Assembly (NCBI GenBank): GCA_000727475.1 | Contig: KL647298.1 | Span: forward strand, 124,001-188,000 | Length of the DNA stretch: 64,000 bases | Source: Sarcocystis neurona | Taxonomy: Eukaryota > Apicomplexa > Conoidasida > Eucoccidiorida > Sarcocystidae | Direction: 5' to 3' | Translations under genes and position numbers: made by a program | Shown: in pieces, positions 34,440 to 46,318 of the stretch | Numbering within the stretch: the first letter of the stretch is position 1 | Layout of the letters: every line of letters starts with the position of its first letter | The notes under the pieces: model-generated | What the model saw: the letters and a program-made list of their open reading frames with translations, nothing else | Told to the model about the DNA's origin: nothing | Database searches by the model: none

Positions 34440-36491
34440 TTGAAGAGTGGGCCGAGGCTGCCATTCAGTAAGAAGAAACTTTTGTGCGAATTTGACGCGC
34501 CTTCATCCAAGCTTTATAAATTAAACCCCCCTCTTTTAACAGACGCGTGTACCTCTGCTTTGAAACAGCTATACCCTCTGGGTCGCAGCGGTACACCGGA
34601 AGGACAACGCGATACTCACGTGTTTTTCTGTTTACGCCTGAGCGACACATTTGGTCCCCGGTGCTCCACGTGAGTTCAAATCGACTGCGGTGTTGGGATG
34701 TTATATCTAGTGACGGAACTACTCTACTTTGACGGACGCACCACAGACAAAACTGTCGATGAAAGCAAACTTAACGTTTATCTTTACCTGCACGTGTGTG
34801 CGACTGTCTGTATGTGTGTACGACCCTACGCAAGTATCACGTTATATTTGGTGGTCGAGCCGATTCCTCAAACCGGGGGTGGTAACAGAGGATAGTAGAA
34901 TTTGTGCTAACAGTTTACGACCTATAAGATAATCCGGAATGTTGTCGACGTGTTCTCAACCAGCAAATTCGAGTCGGGACACGAGGGAGAACTTAAGAAC
35001 ACTCAAACTTCCGCAGGCGACACAGTAGTGCTGCTGAGAACACGCTTCCTGCCAGTGAACAGGAAGTAAATACCCAGTATAGCAGTCTGGTTATCTTTTA
35101 CTTTCCGTCTATTCCCTTCTGGATGTGAGAATATCTCCGTAGAGAACAGACTCCACACATGCATACCTATGTATAACTGCAGACACAGATGGATGGAGAA
35201 GACCCTGCAGCCAAACAAATATGCTCAGACCGGTGCGTAACTGTAGAGACTGATAAATGCAGAACTCCTGCAGTCGAACAAAACTGTGCAGACCCGCGTA
35301 GGTCTAAACACAAATGAATGGAAAGGCCACGGCTGCCAAGTAACTATGTATGCCCGAACAACACACCTCACAAGTAACGTCTGGTTCAATCAAGGGAGAC
35401 AACACAACGGCATACCGAAGCTGTTTCGCGTGCTCCTCATGCTGCAGGCAATACCACACCGACGGACATGAGAAGCTTCTGTGGTACCAAGGTAAGCCTC
35501 ACGGGTTCTTCTATCGACCGCCTGATTTTCTGCTGCCACGCAGAATAGTAGGGGGTGCGGACTACTGGTTCCTTGCATGGAAGGAATCTGTTTACGTCTG
35601 CGTGTGCGTGCTGCCTACATTGTTGCGTTACACGCATATACGTATATTTATGTATGAGTATCTGTACATGCGTAAACATACGTGGATCCAGACACGGATG
35701 CATATACATATATAGACATATGTACTTTATTTATTTTATATATATATATATGGAGAGCCTTGCGCATATGTAAACACAAATTTGCAGCCGCACCGGACGA
35801 TACGCAGTGACATGCGCGCACATGTTGAAAACATGGACAACGTCCCGTGTTCGTTCTTCTGCACATATCTATTTATATTTTCTTAGGTTGTATATGTGTA
35901 CTTCTCTGTACACACAGGTATTCGCATGGTGTGCACGTCTACGTATATGTACCCCTGAAGACACGTGCCGACACCTTCCGGAACTGCTGCCAAACAGAAA
36001 GCAGTGTGCTTTTGGCTTTTTGGGTATCAGCCGTTTCTGGCAGTATGATGAGCTACACGCGTCGTGGGTAAGTACACATGTACGTATGTTGCCATTGCAT
36101 CGTGGAGCGCACCTGTGCTGGCAAGCTTGTACAAGCGCACTTGCTCCCCTTTCTGAAAGTAAACGTACACTGTCTGCGTACATTTACGCATGTACACTGG
36201 TGAGTATGTATGACATGTATGTGAGACGCAACAAATGATATTTTTAGAAGTATACCTGTTTCCCAAGTGGGACACATCTTTCTTCTTAGCCATTTGTTTT
36301 AGCAGTTGCACGAATGGCCTTTTCTACACATGTATACGCGTACGTGTGTGTGCTTAAGGTGTAAATCTGCGCCATTGAAATTTCTCCACAGGCAGACTGG
36401 GGCACTGCGCACGCATCAAAAAGTGCGCCTCCACGGACAAATGTGTACAATTCCATCTTCCTTCACTTATCCTGATCCTTCACTAGTGTAG
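34440..36491 (+). mobile_element. Decayed Ty3/gypsy-like pol relic E (RT to integrase)
   Basis: At 34440-34673 a plus frame gives YKLNPPLLTDACTSALKQLY, followed by G.S.TPEG and HVFF, resembling the RT N-terminus (Y.L.P.E......QL.ELL..G.I.PS.SP.G.PV.FV). At about 36270-36420, partly in the frame opened at 36306, WPFLHMYTRTCVCLRCK and then TGALR resemble the integrase H2C2 zinc finger (WPgM...V..C..Cqr.K....GLL). A VGH piece just upstream supplies a His-containing half. The roughly 1.8-kb distance between the two blocks is what an intact chromovirus pol would show. The RNase H region between them is unrecognisable. Confidence 0.5.
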
Positions 36492-36684
36492 AAGAACCTC
36501 TGCTGCCATGAGACGGCAATGAGCTGCATTCGTGTTTGTGCTTGTGTGCGTTCTACTTTGGACCCACCCCACCATCAAACCTCCATATCTTTATACACAT
36601 GTTAATTTCCTGCATATACAAACTACCTATTTCGAAAGTTTTCTCTCTGCCAGATACGCTGGGAATATTCGTAGCACAAATATC

Positions 36685-37245
36685 AATGAAGGTGGTAGTA
36701 GTAGCAGTAGTAGTAGAAGATATACTTGTAACATCCGTACAACCCAAATTATAATAGCCGTAGTAGTAGTAGTAGTAATAGTAGTAGTAGTAGTAGCAGT
36801 AGCGTAGTAGTAGTAGTAGCAGTAGTAGTAGTAGTGGTAGTAGTGGTAGTAGGAGTAGTAGTAGTGGTAGCTGCGTAGTAGTAGTAGCAGCAGCAGTAGC
36901 GTAATAGTACTAGTGGTAGTAATGGTAGTGGTAGTAGTAATAGTATTAGTACTATTAGTAAGAGTAGCTGTAACAATACTAGTAGTAGTAGCAGTAGTAG
37001 TAGTAGTACTAGTACTAGTATCAGTAGTAAGAAACGAGTCGTATTATTAGAAACAGAAGCAATACAGTAACGCTAGTATTATTAGAGACAGAAGTAATAC
37101 AGTACCACTAGTGCTATCACCAATCGCGTTAGTCGAAGAAGTAGTAGTAGTAGTGGCAGCACTAGTAGTAGTGGCAGCAGTAGTAGTAATGGCAGTATTT
37201 GTAGTAGCAGTAGGGAAACTATTAGTAGTAGTAGTAGTAGCAATT
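36685..37245 (+). repeat. Degenerate (AGT)n triplet array
   Basis: A diverged run of GTA/TAG/AGT steps over about 550 bp, densest at 36760-37020 and 37135-37240. It starts about 200 bp after the integrase-like relic. Confidence 0.9.
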
Positions 37246-39299
37246 TGTGATATTTTCTCATTCAGGATTACTAGCTGTTGTACTCTGAATAGCAGAAGAA
37301 GACAATGCAGCAGGAGCTCGTTTACCACTAGGGTGCCTGCTGGTGCCGAAGGGATGGAGGAGCTTTGAGTAGAAAGCACTACAGATTACTTCTACTGCCA
37401 TTCCTTATCCTGCTATATCTTCCCCAAATATATATATATATATACGTGCAGCAGATGAGGATCCATCGGCTCGTGGGTCAGTTGTGCTTGGCTGAGTTGT
37501 GCTACCTTAATGTATCTTCACAATAGTTCCGTTTGGATGTTCCAAGCAGGGCCACTCTGTTATGTGATCAGCTGATTCGGTTGGCCGCTTCGACTAAGAC
37601 TGCATGCATAGGGGTCTTGGGCTAAATTTAGGTCGAGAAAGGATTACATTTATATCTTCAGAACCAGGTAACATTTAACGTAGACGTAACGTATGTGTTG
37701 AGTCCGTCACAGGCACGCACGGGGGCACATGCCCATGTTCCTGGAGGTATGTATATATATATATATATACACTATACGCATACATAACACTGCACTATAT
37801 ACGTGTATATATAACTTTTTGACAGATGGAAGAAAAAAACCAGCGGTATCAATTAAGTCAGCCATCAGTTACCATATACTTTCTCAAAGTAAAACAAAAG
37901 CGCGTGGTTGAAAGATCAGCTGTCGATTAGCTATATGACGTACGCTTTCTTTATCCGAGTCTTCCACAGAGTCCAGGACAAGAGTTAACCGCTTTTCTCC
38001 TGGAGAAGACTATTTCTTCCTCATTTTGTGGTAAATTTCTTGCAGTGACGAGAGGTGAGTTTGACACCTTGATGATAAACTCGGTTTCTTAGTTTGCCAA
38101 TGTGACAAAACACTTCTCCATATCACTGTTAATCGGGTGAGCTTGCGTCTCTTCTTCTCAGAATTTCTGCAGTGGATTGTACACATGCCTGGAGTGGCAG
38201 AGGCGCTCTGCGTGCCCACGGACGTCCGAACTTGGCTTTACAATGAAGATCGACTCCCTTAGTCAACTAGAACAGTCTTGTTTTCCTTGTCCGTGAAACA
38301 GCATAAGACAACTATTTACCTCCTGTTAGTGAACCTACAATGCCCCATAGGTTTCCGCTCGGTGACCGATGTGGCTGCATATGAATATAAGCTATTCAGC
38401 AAAATATATATGTGCATGGTGATTTATATAAATTTATCCCCCCCTGTTCTAAGCACACATGGAGGGTCACGCGGCTCATCGAGAGAGTGGAGGGAGACAC
38501 GAACGTGCTAGGCAGAGGTTTTACCTGGAAACCGAGGAAAGCATACACCGTCGTGTGAAGCAGGGTAGTGACGATCAAAAAACATGGGAAGGAGTTTCTT
38601 AGGGCTTCACATAAAGCCTCATACGAGACTGTTGTAGCACTAGTAGGAGTGAAAGAGACTCAAGAGAAATCTCTTATTCCTGTAGTGACTATGTGCACAT
38701 ACAGAAATCCGTGTGCATACACATATGCATAAGCTGAATAAGACTGTGCTTCACAGCAGTCAAGTACGCGCCACATCTCCCTTGGAAAAAGTGAAAAAGG
38801 GGATACGCAGCAGCACCTACTTTGAATCTGTATTTCTGTAACTACCGTATACATACACGTAGGCATATATAGGTAGAACAATAATGTAACTCTCCGCAGC
38901 GACATTCACACAATGCTTCAAGCACGCATGTGGACGATCGCACGGCTTCACCCGTCTGTACGCACAAGTGCAGAAAATGCAGTTTCCACTGGTAGTGGTG
39001 TCTTGGACGGAGTCGTCTTCGACGCTGGCTCTTTCTGCTTCTCCTTCGTACACAACGAAGGGAGAGAAGAACAAGATGCGCATGAAAAAACGCTCTTCTT
39101 TTCGCGCTCGAACGGAAATATAGCGGCTTCCTCTTTATCCAAAAGAGTATGCCACGAGTGATGAAAGTCCTCATTCGCCTATGGACGCGCCCGTTTGGTG
39201 CGAAACGTGCATCTTCTAAGGCAAACGGATGCTTACACATCTGTGCGCTTTTTCACAGATAAGTTCTCGGAAACCTTGGCGGAAACCTGGTTAAGTGGG
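37246..39299. other. No gene seen; two short TA runs
   Basis: Stop-rich mixed sequence. TA runs at about 37430-37444 and 37747-37770. Confidence 0.5.
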
Positions 39300-39475
39300 T
39301 ATGTGCGCCTGCATCGACGAAGACGTTAGTCTGAATGAACTTGACGTCCACACTTATGACCCATTTTTGCTTGTGTACAACGTTGCCAGGCGGGAGGGAC
39401 CTGTGTTCACTGAAGGGATACAAATTTTGGGGAGTACTTTTGCTTCGCGTTTTTGCAGATGTTGACAAGTACACG
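39300..39475 (+). mobile_element. Possible integrase-core relic F
   Basis: A plus frame gives FLLVYNVARREGPVFTEGIQ followed by ILGSTFASRF, resembling the integrase core block P..ivSDRGP.FTs.fw..lg..l..S. The catalytic Asp position reads as Arg/Glu, so it would be dead. Confidence 0.35.
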
Positions 39476-39704
39476 TGTACCGTGAACCGCGTCTGCACGT
39501 ATTTGTGTATGCGAACATTATTCACTGGAACAGTAGCCGGCCACTTGTTGTCGAAGGTGTATTCCATTCTAATTTCAGCCGTACCTGCTCCACAGGGAAC
39601 ATTCTCGGTATAGTTTCATATTTAGCACTGAGGGCCCCAGCATAATCCGTTCACGGCGTGACTCTCTGAAACAACTGGAGAGGCCCCATTAGGTGATAAG
39701 TCAC

Positions 39705-39726
39705 GCAGCTGCATATATGCAGCTGC
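39705..39726. repeat. 22-bp perfect palindrome
   Basis: The two halves GCAGCTGCATA and TATGCAGCTGC form an exact inverted repeat with no spacer. Confidence 0.9.
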
Positions 39727-40479
39727 ATATTTCCGCGACTTTGCACCAGCTCTACGAATTGAGGAACTTCGTCTAGCGGTCTAAGTGAAGACCAGAGCCT
39801 TTCATGTTACACTTCGTTACTTCGAGCATGCCTTTTCCGCTGAGCAGAAGAATATTATCTTGTTTTTACTGAAGTCCAGATGGTTTCGGCCAAGACTCTA
39901 GCATTCTACCAAACTTTTGTTAACGCTGTGAATTGACGAATGTCATATCCATAAACGCTGGAATTTTCACCGATTCTACAGTTCGGTGGTTGTACAAACC
40001 TTTGTGTTCGGTGAGGTCTTGCCGTGACCTTGCACCGCTAATTTTCTTCGTAATACGGCTAAGGGGTTATTAAATTGCACGGTGGGATAGAACAAGTGAG
40101 TATGCACGACTTCCACAGTTATCAGCCTTTAGGTATGAGCTGAAGTCCGCTGGTGATTGAGTCTGACGCATCCAAAGCTCCTGAGGAGATTTGGGTGTAC
40201 CTTTGACTATGCGCGAGGTCCTCTTCGCTTACAAACAGTGGCTGCGCAAGACACCGATTTCACCCCTTGATTGCTCACGATCCGAGTGGACTTACAAACG
40301 ACAGCCGTCCGCTTTACGCACATATTGCCATGTGCTCAACGCATCGACAAGGGTACATGTTCAACACAGCTCTAAAAAGGTACACGTTTGCGCTAATTCG
40401 CAGTGGACGGAAAATGCCATAGCAGTACTGCAGGATTAGTAGAAGAATGTGTTTTTTTATGTTGTTATTTAACGACAAG
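39727..40479. other. No feature seen
   Basis: Repeat-poor sequence. One 82-codon plus frame at 40191-40439 is unrecognised. Confidence 0.4.
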
Positions 40480-40635
40480 AGTAATTGCAGCAGTAGTGGT
40501 GGTACTATTAGTAGTAGTTGTTGTTGTAACTGCCGCGGTAGTAGCAGTCGCTGCAGTTGTCGCAGTAGTAGTAGCAACACTAGTAGTAGTAGTAGTAACA
40601 CTAATAGTAATAGTAACAGTAATAATGGTAGGCGG
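40480..40635 (+). repeat. Degenerate (GTA/AGT)n triplet array
   Basis: About 150 bp of AGT/GTA steps with substitutions, the third such array in this repeat-poor region. Confidence 0.85.
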
Positions 40636-40715
40636 ACAGCTGTGATCCTGACTGCAACGGCACTTTGGTCTCGAAGATGCAGGAGATGGCAGAACGGTGA
40701 CCCTTTGAAAGCTTT

Positions 40716-41042
40716 TCAGAGACTTCCACACAGAGGCAGTGCTTCAGTCATAATTGTGACTTCGTAGATGGAGGCAATCGTAGAATTTGGCGTATAGATA
40801 TTGAGGGCGATGCAGTCAACGCAGAAGTAACGGGAACGGCATGCAGTACGGTGAAGAGTCGAGAATGTGCAGCGCAGAATGTCCACGAAATTCTCCAGTA
40901 TTTCATGTTTTAGGGTGAGTGTATAGTGGCAGGGCTGACCTATTTCGCATTTTTTGTGAGGAATGAGAAGTTGACAGTAGAGCAAGCAGTGAATATCGCT
41001 GTGACCTGTGAGTCCTCCATTGTGCATAGTAGAGTCCTGCAA
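40716..41042 (-). mobile_element. Decayed RT relic G (minus)
   Basis: A 108-codon minus frame contains RYFCVDCIALNIYTPNS, a close match to the RT block RlCVDYRALN..T..., with LENFVDILR upstream in the position of the preceding helix. The orientation is opposite to the nearby plus-strand relics. Confidence 0.5.
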
Positions 41043-41808
41043 TGGTCGCAGTAAGTAGCTGCCAGAAGCGAAGGTGTGCTGAGAGATTCAAAATACATTC
41101 TGTAGTATTCGTAGTACAGAACTGGTCAGCGGAAATGCAGCCGGGAAACTTCAGTCACACGCAAATAATTCGTAGACCCTGGTGACCACCGTATACCTGT
41201 GTCTGCGCCGTCTCTGGTCAGTCGTATATGTAGAATGAGATGCCTCAGATTATGATACGTCTCTCGCCTCCTCAGTATACTGACCAAATAGTAGCGCAGC
41301 AGTTGCATGCGTTCAAGCTTGCAGTTCGCACTGCAGCTTCCTGCCCATACACACACAACTGCGTTGCCTAGTCTGCTCAAGCTTTCACGTAAGACAAAAC
41401 GCCCACGGCTGTGGCGAAAGCTGGAGGAGACAAGGACCAGAGCCCTGCTTTGTCTGATATTCTTTTTTCAAGTATTCGAAGAGTGCGAGCCGTGGTTCGC
41501 TTTTCTGCCGTATTCTCACTAAGCCTCTACACGCCTTCCCACGGCAGATTCAGGTACAGAGGTAACGAATAGCGCTGGAGAATTTGAATCCTCTTTCCCT
41601 CTAGCGCATCAGCCAGTTCTCTCGATCTTCTGCGGCAGCCGCCTAGCAAGATGCAGGCGCCTACAGCCGAGAGGACGTCGGGGCGTCTGAGTCATTTCTT
41701 TTTCTAGTCTCCTTTATTCAGTCTGAGTACAGCCGAAAATATGGAAGCACGTGTATAGACAAGCAGTGGTGTACTCCTTCACTCGGAAGTCACGGCACTT
41801 GATAGGGC

Positions 41809-42050
41809 AGCCTAGCAAGATATGTTCACAGATAAAGAAGGGACACTGTAAGAGCTAGTCTGTGACCACCAACCAGAACGGTAAGCAAAGAAAACAAGAA
41901 CCCTACATTTCTGTCGTGGCGCAGGGGATACAGCAGCTTAGCAAAATATATTCACATATAGAGAAGGGACACTGTTAAGAACTTATCTGTGACCACCAAG
42001 CAAAATAGTAAGAAAAAAAAAATCCTGCACTTCTGTCGTGGCGCATGATG
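41809..42050 (+). repeat. Tandem duplication, unit about 126 bp
   Basis: GAAGGGACACTGT and CTGTCGTGGCGCA occur in both copies, with GGACACTG at 41841 and 41967. The second copy differs mainly by C-to-T and G-to-A changes, plus small indels. No coding frame is shared. Confidence 0.9.
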
Positions 42051-45000
42051 TCCAATCTTACTTACATGACAGTGTGACAGTAGATTCCTCCAGCTGTGCC
42101 ACAAAATGTATGTCAGCTATTTCCTGTGCAGTGGAATGCAGGTTTAGGAATACTGCTAAGACTGTCGAGGGATCGTTCACTCAAGGTGTTGTACCTTTTT
42201 GCCTATGGCTCAATTTGAGAAGGGCTTGCTGTACTTCGGAGGACGTAGGTGTGCTGCAAACAAACACGCAGTTACAGACTATGCTGCGTGACAGCAGAGC
42301 TGTCATGCCGGTGCGGCCTTCTTCACAATTACACACTTTCCATCAACACTAATCTGCATAGCAGCAGACACGTTCTTCATATTAGAGAACGTATGCATAA
42401 GTGTGCCGATACGTGCAGAATTGTGTGCGTTCCGGTATTACAGGCAGTAGTTACGTACAAATACGTACGTATGAGAATGTATACATGGCTGTGCAATCTA
42501 CGGATGTCCTCGTTCAACTGATGTATCGTCGCGTTTGTGTCCACATCGTCTATACTCTGCGCCACCCAGTAGAGCGGCGCACGTGTGAGGGGTGCAGGAG
42601 AGAACAATCTGCGTGCCTCTCGAGATTCGGCGAAAGACACGGAGGCGTCTGTGTCCCAGTACGAACAACAGGACGCGTGCGTGAAGCCTGGAGCTCGACA
42701 AAAGCGCCAGCAGTTGTTTCCCCGTATGTCCCAGTGACGCACCCACACACTTTACCTCCTTCAGCAGAACGCAAGCGGACCCAACGCACGTGGATCAAGC
42801 ACGACCGCAGCAGAAGCCACTATCATATAAATACTCTCCTCTATCAGGAGAGCTCTGTTCCACAGCCCGCCTCCACCCCTTCATAGATTCATGCACGCCC
42901 ATAAGATATATATACATGTTGAGATCTCCCTGTGTGCTCAACCACTAAAACAGATCTTTTGATACCAAAACGTACACGAGGCGAATGGCTACAAGTATAG
43001 ACTTTCTGAAAAAGGACTCTCCAGACTGTCATCAATACTCGCACAAGCAAAGGCGCGTGCGTGTGCAGAGAAGTAAGGATGGTCCTGGCGAAAAAAAGTG
43101 TGCGTGGTCATGTAATTCAGACAATGCCATCGACAGATATACACAAGAAATTGGTCTGTCTCTGAGCGTCTTTTTATCGCCTGCTGCGTGCGCCTCTATG
43201 TGGCTCCGCTGCTGCGGCCGGTTCTTTTCTTTTAAAAGCGTGTGTACGCACTCTACACACCGGTAGACAACCCAGAAGTGCAGACGCAGTGAGGAAAATC
43301 GAAGAGTCCCGGCACCATGCTTCCGAGGAGCGTCTGGAGTTTTTCAAAAAGTCTCCACATTTACACACGCGCTGCAGAAAACTCAGCACAGCGACGCCTT
43401 CTCTCACCCCCAGACACGCGCGTCTTATGCACCTCTATCTACAGATAATTACATAAATTTCTTAGCGACTCCCTCCTCCCTACCGGATCAAAAACAAAAG
43501 GGGGAGGGAAATAGATATTTGTGTGTCTATGTGTGTGTGTAGCAAATACGTACGTACATGTCCGTTACAACGTGTCAGTCGGAAGCCACGTGCGCGTCTT
43601 CCACGACGCCCCCCCGTGCGTGTCTCACATCTACGTGTCTCACATCTACGTCAGCAGCAGGCTCTGCAATGCAGAGAACGCATGGGCGTCCCCTAACCCC
43701 GCGTTCTGCTGCTGCAGCTGCGCCGTTGCGGCGGATAGAAATCTGACGACGCTCGTCGCACTTTTGATTTCAGTGAGAAACAGACACTCCGACGGAATGT
43801 GTGCCGCAAAGGATCCAGCCGCTTCTCATCCACACACAGAGACGGAGAGAGTGGAGAGAAGCAGAGACACGCCCACACCTCCACAAAGATGCGGCGACCC
43901 CGAGCAGGCGCGCCGGCCGGAATCCTGTCTTTGCATATGTATGTCCTCAGGTACAAAATGATTCACAAGCAGAGAGAGGGGCGCGCACGTATTTCTTCTT
44001 CTGTGTAAGTGTACGTCGCAGAATCCACCGGCCCCCCGCGCGCGCACGCCTCTTCAAAACTTCACGGCTGTGTTGACATGAAATTAACGGCGGCGACACA
44101 CACACACCCACCTCCGCGACGATATACACAAATAATAGACACATGTATACAGAGAGCTAAAAATACGCTCTATGCATATGTATAGGGGAGATAGACACTT
44201 ACACATATACATACAAATATACAGAGAAATGCATATACGTAGGCGTAGACGTATTTGTTCATGTTTATTTACAGCAGACGTGTTCACTGAAACTTACAGG
44301 GGTACGACACATGTATATATGTGCACTCACATACACACAGATACACACATATACACATATCTCGCCGTGCGCGTTGACCGCCTCTTCACACGCCTCTCTA
44401 GACACAGACACACAGATATGTATCACGTACGTGTCTGGACTTGTACGTAGGAATGTCGCCGGAAAAAAGACACATACTATATCGCGAAACATACGCGTGC
44501 ATCATGTCTAGACACGTGGAGAGAGAACAAGAGAAAATATTCGCAAAGTTGTGGAGTGTTGACGAAACAGAGTAGTCCACCTGGAGGTGAACGTTCTACA
44601 AATTTCTTCGCATGCACCAGAACTCCTAACATTCTTCTCCCTGTCATTTGTAAATCTTCCACTTTCATATACACACACCCACACACACATGTACACATAC
44701 GCGGACACCGCCCATATTTATCGATGTATACAGTCCATCCTATCGTCGCCTACATGTACATATATGTATATGGACCTATATGTATATCTATATATACATT
44801 TGTATATATATAACATTTCCACTATGTAGACTTATGTACATACAGATAGACACTCGACAACCTATACGTCCACTAGTCCTCTTTATACATATATATGTAT
44901 GTGTATGTGCAGTAGACACTTCACCGCCCTTCAGACATGTTTACGTATATACACACATGTGCGCGTACGTGTAAGAAGACTTCTACTTATATATATATAT

Positions 45001-45240
45001 ATATTTATAATGAACCATACATCCTTATACATACGTATATACACTCGATACGAGACGCCTTCACCACCCTTGTATATATATATATGTATATGTATAGCAG
45101 ACACACCACCACTCTTCACATAAACGGATGTGTACACATACACACGTATGTACCTACACGAAGCAGCTCGTCCATATGTATCTATATATATATAAGGACT
45201 TGGAATACCTCTTTCTCGACGAAGATTGATGGACGGATGT
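42051..45240. other. Microsatellite-rich region, no supported gene
   Basis: 42050-43990 is mixed, with open frames of up to 161 codons on both strands (for example plus 42401-42886) that I cannot assign. 44090-45210 is dominated by TATA, CACA and ACATAT runs. It lies downstream of the LSM14 gene on the minus strand. Confidence 0.5.
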
Positions 45241-45521
45241 TCAGAAAACGAAACGGCCACCACCACTACGAAGCAAAAATCGTACTTTTCTGCTCTTCAC
45301 GTCTATGCAGATGTGTTCCCTACGTCCTTCTTCGATGCGTTCGCACAAACGCGAACAGCCTTTTTGCCGCAGTGCTTCTGTTTTCGGTTTTCTCTCTTCC
45401 TTCACTTCTTCTGCCTCCGCGGTTTTCGTTGAGTCACTCTCTCCCGTGCGAAGCACATCCGTAGGAGGAACTCTCTTCTTCTTCTTCAGCGTTTCTTCGG
45501 CTAGACGCACAGAAGTAGCAT
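45241..45521 (-). CDS. Candidate charged exon downstream of LSM14
   Basis: On the minus strand a textbook acceptor (TTTTCTCTCCATTTACAG) ends at 45522. It opens a 93-codon frame rich in Lys, Glu and Arg (for example LAEETLKKKKRVPPTDV) that stops at 45241. It starts with two bases, so it needs a phase-1 donor. The RGG tail of the LSM14 exon 4 offers several phase-1 GT sites (weak GTGGAG, GTCGCG, GTGCCC). It could be an alternative 3' end of LSM14 or an exon of another gene. No known domain is present. Confidence 0.4.
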
Positions 45522-45767
45522 CTGTAAATGGAGAGAAAACTGCGTCCACTTCGCTTTTCTACCTACTTCTCCCTACACGTGTACACAGCACGCGCGCGCG
45601 CCTGCCTATCTAATGGGACGCGTCGTTCTGCTCCTGACCTCTCTCTCTCGACATACGTATGTATACATATTCATACATATATACACATATTTGTGTGTAG
45701 ATCCATACACGCCTCCTCGTTTCCCCGGTTCCTTCATTACACCCGTTTTCCTCCTTTCCGCGTCTGT
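45522..45767. other. Between LSM14 stop and the charged exon
   Basis: Probably 3' UTR of LSM14, or an intron if the charged exon at 45241-45521 is spliced to it. Confidence 0.4.
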
Positions 45768-46318
45768 CTAAGACCGGCCGGTGGCGCGCGGGGCACCGTC
45801 CGATGCAGCTGTTGCTGCTGCTGCTGCTGCGCGACCTGCTCCTCCTCCACCTCTTCCTCTGCCGCCTCTGCGGGCGCCTCCGCGGTAGCCACCGCCTGCG
45901 CCTCCTCCCCGGCGACTTCCTCGAATACTCCAGTAGCCTTGAACGGGTCTGTAGTGGGCAGCATGCGATCCGAACGTACTCACGTCGAGCTGTCTTTGCT
46001 TCTGTCTGTCGATTCGTTCTTCACGGCCTTGCTGCTTGTCCAGTGCTTCACAAGAGATAAAGTCGAAAAAGGATTCTTGCTTATCGTACGACTTCTTTGC
46101 CACCGGGGCCTGGGGTCGCTGCTGCAGCAGCCCTCTGCCGCTGTCTCTGTTTCCTCCCTCTGCTGCTACGGCTCCTTCGCCGCCGCCGGCCGCGGCTCGC
46201 GCGCTTCCTGCTGCGGCGCTGCTGCTGCTGCCGCCCTCCCCAGCGGCACCACCTGCGCCGCCTCCCTCCCCGCATCTGCCGCCTGATGCTGCCTGCTCCT
46301 CTCCACCGGGAAGACAGG
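45768..46318 (-). CDS. LSM14/Scd6 family protein, exon 4 (FFD, TFG, RGG)
   Basis: Terminal modelled exon of a cytoplasmic mRNP repressor that scaffolds DDX6-type helicases. It opens after a TCTGCAG acceptor (AG at 46320-46319) with two bases completing the codon left by exon 3. After a Gly/Ala-rich lead come the FFD box YDKQESFFDFISCEALD (about residues 734-750), then RQLDVSTFG (TFG box, about 766-773), then an Arg-Gly-rich tail (about 788-818), ending with TAG. FFD and TFG boxes in this order are diagnostic for LSM14/Scd6/CAR-1 and bind Edc4 and Dhh1-type partners in studied members. The splice to the downstream charged exon is a possible alternative end. Confidence 0.88.

Noticed and set aside
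36749..36976. Leu/Thr-rich minus frame
   Set aside because: Product of the AGT array in the complementary strand.
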